Shown one piece after another: positions 58,125 through 64,000 of a stretch of 64,000 nt of DNA (the first letter of the stretch is position 1; every line of letters starts with the position of its first letter). The stretch spans positions 3,592,001-3,656,000 of the forward strand of contig JAUTXW010002103.1 of NCBI GenBank assembly GCA_030620095.1, read 5' to 3'. The notes below the pieces were generated by a model. That model searched no databases. It saw only the letters and a program-made list of their open reading frames with translations, and was not told the DNA's origin. The position numbers and the translations under genes were made by a program. This DNA is from Kuschelorhynchus macadamiae. Its lineage: Eukaryota > Arthropoda > Insecta > Coleoptera > Curculionidae.

Positions 58125-61087
58125 AGATACAGGGGCAGTCATCACTGGTGAGTCATTCTCATTCAGTGTCTGTTCTCGATAGCACTCAAAACGCAAGGGA
58201 CAACGACAACTATAACCCACAGGCAAATATATTAGGTGTGCAACCGGTATGTGAAACCTTACATTTATACTATCAGAACGTACGAGGCTTAAGAACAAAA
58301 ACCGTGGAGACATTATGTTCTGTAAGTGCTACGAACTATGACTTCATTGTTTTTACCGAGTCCTGGCTGACCAAGGACATCGAAAGCAGTGAAATATTTC
58401 CACCAAACTATCAGGTCTATCGCCAAGACAGAGACTATGAAGGGACCAATCGTACCAGAGGAGGAGGTGTTTTAATTGCCGCAGCATGTGAATTCAAATC
58501 CGAAATACTACAAACGACTACAACGTGTTATCATGAGGAATTATGGGTTAAGATTAAAGGCAAAGGGAATAACATAATTCTGGGTGCAATTTATTTCTGT
58601 CCATGTTCTCCACCTGAAGTTTATAGGTCACTTGTTGAATCTATTGAAGTGATCAAGAATAGCCACCCTAAAACAAGATTACTTATCGCTGGGGACTTTA
58701 ACCTTCCAACAATTGAATGGGAATTGGATGATGGTGTACTAGTTGCATCGGACTATCGAGGTGAAGCTGCCGAAGTTCTTCTTGACCATATTTTCTACTT
58801 AGAACTCAAACAAATTAATACTATCCAAAATCACCTTGGCAAAACACTTGACCTGGTTCTCGCAGATGATGTCAATGGCTTCAACGAACTGTCAGTCGCC
58901 AGAACTTCTGAGCTATGTGGGTTGGATGAATTTCATCCAGCTTTACAAGTCCAGTTCCGTGGCGACTGTCCAGCACTATTATCCATAAAAACAAATTTGA
59001 AAGTTCATGTTTTTCACAAAGCTAACTATGAAAGAATTAATGAGTTTCTGGGACAACAGGATTGGAATTTTGTGGACACTGTGATGGAAATTGACATGTT
59101 GGTTGATAGACTTTATGACATTCTGTATACTGCTGTCGATAGGTTTGTTCCAACGAAGTATATCTGTGATAGTAAATTTCCTAGTTGGTATAGTCCAGAA
59201 CTAAAGAGGCTGATAAACAGGAAAAACAGGCTTCACAAAACTTTCAAAAGAACTGGTGATCAGAAAGATTATGAACGATACTCTATCATACGTCGTGAAT
59301 GCAAGTACCATATTGATTTATGTTACTTGCTATATGTGTCTAACACGGAACATATGATACCGAGCAATATAAAGTACTTTTGGTCATATTTAAACAGCCT
59401 GAACAAGAATAACGGAATCCCTGTTAACATGAAGTATCAGGGAGAGGAACTGCATTCGCCAGAGGAAATAGCATGTGCTTTTGCAAGGCATTTCCAGTCA
59501 TGTTACTGCGACCACGATGATGTTAACATCTTACCAATGGAACATATCTATCCTGTGGTGCATCTGTTTCAATATACTTTCACAATCGACAAAGTCGCAA
59601 CTAAGTTGGGAAGTCTTGACTGTAGTAAGAGTGCAGGACCAGATGGTTTGTCTCCGTTGTTCCTTAAGTCCTGTGCCATTTCTCTTTCTAGGCCTCTCTG
59701 CAGCATATTTCAGAGATCTTTTTCAACTGGAGTATTCCCAACTAAATGGAAACAATCCACCATTTTTCCAATATACAAATCTGGCGATCGAGACCACATT
59801 GAGAACTATAGAGGGATTTCTCTGCTCTGCATCTTGGGAGAGATATTTGAATCCATGGTAACGGAGGACCTATTTTATGCCTTTAAACGGCACATCGCTC
59901 TACAACAGCACGGATTTTTTGAGAACAGATCTACGACGTCCAATCTGGCAGCATATCAGGACTTCCTCGTACGTGCCTTAGAGGAGGGTAATCAAGTAGA
60001 TACCATTTATACAGACTTTTCAAAAGCATTTGACAGTGTGTGTCACAAACTTTTATTGTGTAAGCTTGAATGCTTAAGGGTGTGTGGACCCTACCTGGCG
60101 TGGATCGCTTCCTACCTTTTTTCTCGAAAACAGACAGTTAAATTGTTTGGTGCTGTTTCTGGTGAAATTGATGTTACTTCGGGAGTTCCCCAAGGATCTC
60201 ATCTGGGCCCAATATTGTTTTTATTGTTTGTGAACGACATTACTTGTAATTTTGTGTTCTGTAAATGTCTACTATATGCTGACGATTTGAAATTGTTTGC
60301 AAGAGTAAAAACTATCAGTGACTCTGAAATGTTACAAAATGATCTCAATAGACTGGATAATTGGTGTGAACGTAATTATTTGAAGCTCAATGTTAATAAA
60401 TGTAAAATCATGAGATTCTACAAAGTACAAATGCCTGTGATATTTCATTATACTCTCTGTGATAATGCTCTGCAATCTGCAATAACATTTAACGACCTAG
60501 GTGTAATTTTTGACCGTGAGCTGAGTTTTAATCAACATATTGATAGGATAGTTGCTAGAAGTTTTAGAATGTTAGGCTTTTTAAAAAGAAATTGTAGATA
60601 TATAGAGGACATCAAAGCTCTAAAGACACTGTACAATTCATTGGTTAGAAGTATATTGGAATATGCGTCTATTGTTTGGTCACCAATTTATCAAGTCCAC
60701 ATAAATCGTTTAGAAAGAGTACAGTCAAAATTTGTGAAGTTTATTCTATTTAAGCAACATATACCATACACTGACATATCACACGAAACTCGTTTATTAT
60801 TAGTTGGATACTCTAGCCTAGAATCTCGGCGTAAAAACAGCTTTTTATTTTTCCTTCATAAGCTGGTTAATGGGCACATGGACTGTGAAGAACTCTTACA
60901 AGCAATAAATTTTCGTGTACCTAACAGAAATACTCGCCAAAGACTCTTATTCAATTGTTTAATACACAGAACTAATTACGGACAAAAGGCTGTTGTCGAC
61001 AGAATGTGTAACATATTTAATGAAAACTTTACAGATATTGACATCTTTAATATGTCGATAAATCAAATAAAACGCATTGTATTTTAA
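58091..61087 (+). CDS. LINE ORF2: endonuclease and reverse transcriptase
   Basis: One uninterrupted frame, open from 58091 to the TAA at 61085-61087. Counting from 58148 it has 979 codons. Residues about 35-270 are an APE-type endonuclease (LYYQNVRGLRTK, TESWL, RGGGVLIAA, AGDFNLP, LDLVLAD). Residues about 470-770 are the RT (TKWKQSTIFPIYKSGDRDHI, ENYRGISLL, IYTDFSKAFDSVCHKLLLCK, SGVPQGSHLGPILFLLFVND, YADDLKLF at 710-713, GVIFDRELSFNQHIDR). The usual C-terminal domain follows. No ATG occurs in frame before the VMEIDM segment about 305 residues in, downstream of the endonuclease. Translation should therefore depend on ORF1. Confidence 0.92.
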   Translation, partial: WLKQSFFIVEIEIQGQSSLVSHSHSVSVLDSTQNARDNDNYNPQANILGVQPVCETLHLYYQNVRGLRTKTVETLCSVSATNYDFIVFTESWLTKDIESSEIFPPNYQVYRQDRDYEGTNRTRGGGVLIAAACEFKSEILQTTTTCYHEELWVKIKGKGNNIILGAIYFCPCSPPEVYRSLVESIEVIKNSHPKTRLLIAGDFNLPTIEWELDDGVLVASDYRGEAAEVLLDHIFYLELKQINTIQNHLGKTLDLVLADDVNGFNELSVARTSELCGLDEFHPALQVQFRGDCPALLSIKTNLKVHVFHKANYERINEFLGQQDWNFVDTVMEIDMLVDRLYDILYTAVDRFVPTKYICDSKFPSWYSPELKRLINRKNRLHKTFKRTGDQKDYERYSIIRRECKYHIDLCYLLYVSNTEHMIPSNIKYFWSYLNSLNKNNGIPVNMKYQGEELHSPEEIACAFARHFQSCYCDHDDVNILPMEHIYPVVHLFQYTFTIDKVATKLGSLDCSKSAGPDGLSPLFLKSCAISLSRPLCSIFQRSFSTGVFPTKWKQSTIFPIYKSGDRDHIENYRGISLLCILGEIFESMVTEDLFYAFKRHIALQQHGFFENRSTTSNLAAYQDFLVRALEEGNQVDTIYTDFSKAFDSVCHKLLLCKLECLRVCGPYLAWIASYLFSRKQTVKLFGAVSGEIDVTSGVPQGSHLGPILFLLFVNDITCNFVFCKCLLYADDLKLFARVKTISDSEMLQNDLNRLDNWCERNYLKLNVNKCKIMRFYKVQMPVIFHYTLCDNALQSAITFNDLGVIFDRELSFNQHIDRIVARSFRMLGFLKRNCRYIEDIKALKTLYNSLVRSILEYASIVWSPIYQVHINRLERVQSKFVKFILFKQHIPYTDISHETRLLLVGYSSLESRRKNSFLFFLHKLVNGHMDCEELLQAINFRVPNRNTRQRLLFNCLIHRTNYGQKAVVDRMCNIFNENFTDIDIFNMSINQIKRIVF
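58106..58112 (+). promoter_or_regulatory. candidate -1 ribosomal frameshift site (T TTT TTA)
   Basis: In the ORF1 frame the codons are CAT TTT TTA TCG TCG AAA TAG. T TTT TTA is the canonical X XXY YYZ heptamer in the right phase. A -1 slip enters the ORF2 frame exactly (next codon ATC), nine bases before the ORF1 stop. Only weak hairpins are visible downstream. Confidence 0.5.
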
Positions 61088-62086
61088 ATTGTTGTTTAGT
61101 TTATATTTTAAATTGTTTAGTTTATAGAATTGTAGTGTATTTGTGTTCTATTTGGAAATTTTATTTTGTACATTTTCTGACATAACATTGGCTCCGCTAA
61201 AAAATGACTAGCTATTATTTTAAGGTTTACCTATCAGTTTGATAGTTTTTAATTTGATTTTTGTCTAAACATTTAAGTGTGGTGTTTCTTTTTCTTATAT
61301 ACTCCTGACTATTTTTAAATGATATCACTGACATGTAATTTTATTCTAATTTTTAGTAGTGCCATTTGGAAATATTATTTCTGTAGTGTACTGATTGAAA
61401 TAAATAAATAAACAATGGGTGTGCCCATCCTAAAGACATTCAGCTAGCAAACATTCGACTATTTTTTTGCAGCCAAATTGCACCTCAGTTGTTCAACCTC
61501 TAGACCAGGAGATTATCAAATATTTTAAAGCATTCTATACATCTCATTCTATATTCTGGTAAAAAATGTATTATCGAAAGTGGAATCTGTTAATAGTGTT
61601 TAAGGTGTTATCAAAGCTATGAATAAGCCAGATACTGTTTGTTTTACAAAAACTGCCTGGCAGAAACTTACAAGATAAATGTGGTAAACGATGATTATTC
61701 AGCAGAAGATGATCAACCCTTGCCTGTCTTATCTGAAATGTGGCAAACTCTGAAGCAATAGGCATCAGCAATGATTTGAACGAGCTTATTAACATCGACA
61801 ACGATTTAATATTAGAAGATGATAATGAAGTTTTTCCTGCCGATTTTGTAGTACACAGAATTACATTACACCAAATTATGTTTTTTTTTTGTTTCCTAAT
61901 TAATGTTGTTCATCATTTTATTTAGTTAACCACTTACATGATATTATGGCTTAATTATATGTTCTCTACAGTATTTGGTTAAATTTTTCCTATTAACGGA
62001 CACCTCTATTAGGAGGACATATTGTAACTTTTTTACTGGTTTTGTTCTAAAAAAGCTTAACAAAGGTGTTGGTGAAGAATATATTT

Positions 62087-62777
62087 TACAAGATACAAAT
62101 AAAGTTAATTTGAAAAAATATACGAAATATTAAAAACATGGACTCGATGCATTTTTGGAGAATTAAACAATATAATTTTTTTTAATGACTAATAGCAATT
62201 TGTTTAAAAAAAGCTAAATCAAGCCCAACAAAGCCTTACCCTTGGTGTTGCCAAATTTTTGTGAAGAATACCTTTAATAATAGTCATTTTACAAGATACA
62301 AATAAAGTTAATTTGCAAAAAATATACGAAATATTAAAAAAACATGGACTACATTTATAATCAATCTCCCACAAATTTGTATATTAAACAATATAATTTT
62401 TTTTAATGACTAATAGCAATTTGTTTAAAATTACTTAATTGTGATTTTACAAGGTGTAAATCGGCCCAACATGGTTTTAAAAAGTTAACCATTTATAATC
62501 AATCTCCCACAAATTTTGTATATTCAGCTTAACAAAAAATGATCATCTATCATTACCAGTCAATAAAGTGACAGCAGATCATTCAACCTTTAATAATAGT
62601 AATTTATTCCTACACAAGGTGTAAAGAAAGTTCGGTGCAATCCAAAGACTTTCGTAAAGCCAATATTTAAAAAGTTAAGGGGGGCTACATTTATAATCAA
62701 TCTCCCACAAATTTTGTATATTCAGCTTAACAAAAAATGATCATCTATCATTACCAGTCAATAAAGTGACAGCAGAG
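62087..62777. repeat. two local duplications just upstream of the coiled-coil gene
   Basis: Block A (ACAAGATACAAATAAAGTTA ... TAATGACTAATAGCAATTTG) is at about 62087-62208 and 62283-62431. Block B (TTATAATCAATCTCCCACAA ... CAATAAAGTGACAGCAG) is at about 62485-62576 and 62690-62776, nearly identical over 87 bp. Copies are spaced about 200 bp apart. The duplicated DNA ends about 100 bp before the start codon of the next gene and may include promoter sequence. Confidence 0.75.
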
Positions 62778-62878
62778 TCTAACCTGGCAAACTTCGTGCG
62801 ATGACTTTGTCATTTTTGTATATGACGTATTTTATGCAGTTATAGCTTCGCAGAGTTTTTTTACAGAAAAGGGGCAAA
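62778..62878 (+). promoter_or_regulatory. presumed 5' leader of the coiled-coil gene
   Basis: Single-copy sequence between the duplication and the ATG, including GTATATGACGTATTTTATG and TTTTTTTACAG just before AAAAGGGGCAAA. The latter could be a splice acceptor of a 5' UTR intron. The start context GGCAAAATG fits insect initiation sites. Confidence 0.4.
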
Positions 62879-64000
62879 ATGAACGCCAACAATATGCTCT
62901 CGGCCAACAAGGTCAAACTCCACGGCATGACCTCGAACAGATGGACCACCAAAGACAAAATCACGCAGTACAAAGGCCTGATAAAACTTTACACTCGTGA
63001 TAGAAAAATAATCGAAATGGACACCGGAGTGGCTGAAAAGAAGCAAAGCAGAGAGCTGAAGAAAATGCAAAGGGAAATCGAGCAAAACCGGAAAGATTTA
63101 GACAACGCTATCAGAGGAGACAAGCAAAAGCTGAGGAACACTCTCGCGGACCACAGGGAGATGCAGCTGGCCTACCAGAACTCGCAACCAGAGAAGGTAA
63201 TCGAAATGGTAGAACAAGTAAATTTTAATAAGAGAAAGTCCCGAGATCTATTGCAGTACAAAAAGAAACTGAAAACTCAAGAATTGATAGACTTGAAGCT
63301 GCGCTACGCCGAACTAGAAGATATTTTAAAGTTCGAGGGATTAAGTTGGTCGAGTATGTTGCCTTCTGAAAGACTAGCGCACATCATCACGGGTAAGGTC
63401 CAGGACGCTATCTTGAAAAAGGAAGCAGCTATAGTTATCAAACAGTCCTACAAAGAAATGATCGCTATAATGAAAAAGGACGCGCTGTACTTTGACGCCA
63501 TCTTGGAGGCGATAAGGAACGATGGATTAGCCCAAGGTAAATGTATGATAAATGCTACGAAGTTAGGACAACTGGCAACTGAGTATTTGGATGATCGCAG
63601 GCAAGAGTTTCAGCTATTGGAAAAACTTATCAAAAGGGATCTAGCCTCGAGACGGAAAGACTTGGACAAGGTTAGCCAGAGGGTCCAAAGCTTCGGGGCG
63701 AACGTTAAAAATTTATTAAGGCGAGACAGCGACATAAATTTGGGTAAAATCCAATTGCGACCGTCAGAGAGCTTTATAGAGCTACAGAATAACGTGAGGG
63801 ACGTAGAAACTACTTTAACGTTCCTGAAAAATGCCATTTTCGTCCCCAACTTGGAATCCATTTATCCGTGCCTTCAGGAACAGCTCAGGCAAAAAGAACG
63901 ACTGACGCATATGGTGGAAAAATGTGAATCTAGCCGCGACGAACTGTTGAAGAGGACCAACCACGCAGCAGTTACTCAGTCCGAAATGGAGAATACGATG
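62879..64000 (+). CDS. coiled-coil protein, partial (runs off the window)
   Basis: 374 codons without a stop from ATG at 62879 to the window edge, in one exon so far. It starts MNANNMLSANKVKLHGMTSN. Long charged helices with heptad character (RELKKMQREIEQNRKDLDNA, YKKKLKTQELIDLKLRYAEL, RKDLDKVSQRVQSFGANVKN) alternate with LKFEGLSWSSMLPSERLAH. The layout recalls outer-dynein-arm docking proteins (ODAD1/CCDC63/CCDC183 type) of cilia and sperm tails. I am not certain of the family. Codon use is clearly GC-richer than the surrounding DNA, which supports a real gene. It would be nested within a Parp1 intron if the remaining Parp1 exons lie further right. Confidence 0.82.
   Translation, partial: MNANNMLSANKVKLHGMTSNRWTTKDKITQYKGLIKLYTRDRKIIEMDTGVAEKKQSRELKKMQREIEQNRKDLDNAIRGDKQKLRNTLADHREMQLAYQNSQPEKVIEMVEQVNFNKRKSRDLLQYKKKLKTQELIDLKLRYAELEDILKFEGLSWSSMLPSERLAHIITGKVQDAILKKEAAIVIKQSYKEMIAIMKKDALYFDAILEAIRNDGLAQGKCMINATKLGQLATEYLDDRRQEFQLLEKLIKRDLASRRKDLDKVSQRVQSFGANVKNLLRRDSDINLGKIQLRPSESFIELQNNVRDVETTLTFLKNAIFVPNLESIYPCLQEQLRQKERLTHMVEKCESSRDELLKRTNHAAVTQSEMENTM

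Larger units (their letters stand above)
57099..61411 (+). mobile_element. 4.3-kb CR1/Jockey-group LINE with 6-bp target duplication
   Basis: ACAATG occurs on both sides (57093-57098 and 61412-61417). Its removal restores the Tigger frame LLLLDNGCAHPKDIQ. The 3' end carries AAATAAATAAATA without a long poly(A). The 5' end begins inside ORF1 at a zinc-finger-like VFHPSC, so the copy is slightly 5'-truncated. ORF1 is damaged. ORF2 is uninterrupted. Confidence 0.9.
56158..62035 (+). mobile_element. Tigger/pogo-type transposon relic split by LINEs
   Basis: A CENP-B-like N-terminus (KRRITLKDKIEIVQVYNKEK, then DLSKRFNIEKTQAAGMFKSR) lies at 56165-56310. The DDE domain starts at about 56800 (YSPKDIFNADETRVFFRALA, KLLVIGNSQNPRAFK, then RKLLLLLDN at 57095). 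It resumes at 61412 (NGCAHPKDIQLANIRLFF, then after a frameshift LQPNCTSVVQPLDQEIIKYF) and ends near 61900. ACGGACACCTCTATTAGGAG near 61996 resembles a pogo-type end. Stops and frameshifts are present. Confidence 0.8.

Overview
The window looks like intronic and intergenic DNA from a repeat-rich insect, possibly a beetle. It is AT-rich. It holds split genes with GT-AG introns, Jockey/CR1-type LINEs, Penelope-like elements (PLEs), Tc1/mariner-type (DD41D), hAT and Tigger/pogo-type DNA transposons, and long (TA)n arrays. The species call is inference; only the insect-like element mix is visible.

Two host genes can be supported. The first is the 3' half of Parp1, the poly(ADP-ribose) polymerase, on the minus strand. 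Eight exons between 52917 and 14676 join in frame. They give the WGR domain, the helical regulatory domain and the complete ADP-ribosyltransferase domain, about 480 residues ending in a stop codon. The 5' exons (zinc fingers, BRCT) were not found and should lie beyond position 64000. Every Parp1 intron over 5 kb is packed with transposons. The last intron (12.4 kb) splits the codon of the catalytic glutamate. The second gene starts at 62879 on the plus strand. It runs open to the window edge and encodes a coiled-coil protein, perhaps of the outer-dynein-arm docking type. It would then be nested in an upstream Parp1 intron.

Layout: 1-14.6 kb is intergenic, 3' of Parp1. It holds a Crypton-like tyrosine recombinase relic, foldback repeats, a hAT inserted in another hAT, an interspersed repeat family and a LINE. 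14.7-27.2 kb is the last Parp1 intron. It holds a double-ended PLE, a Tc1-type relic, an apparently intact DD41D transposon with a spliced transposase, and a LINE interrupted by a second DD41D element. 27-53 kb alternates Parp1 exons with LINE and PLE wrecks and a third large DD41D element. 53-56 kb is a mosaic of (TA)n arrays and PLE pieces. 56-62 kb is a Tigger-like transposon interrupted by a 4.3-kb LINE. 62.1-62.8 kb is a local duplication just upstream of the coiled-coil gene.

The most interesting signals are these. In the 4.3-kb LINE, ORF2 has no AUG and overlaps ORF1 at a correctly phased T-TTT-TTA slippery heptamer. Hammerhead-ribozyme-like motifs lie at four PLE 3' ends. The intact DD41D element has ends that each look like a complete small foldback unit. 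The catalytic-Glu codon of Parp1 is split by a transposon-filled intron.
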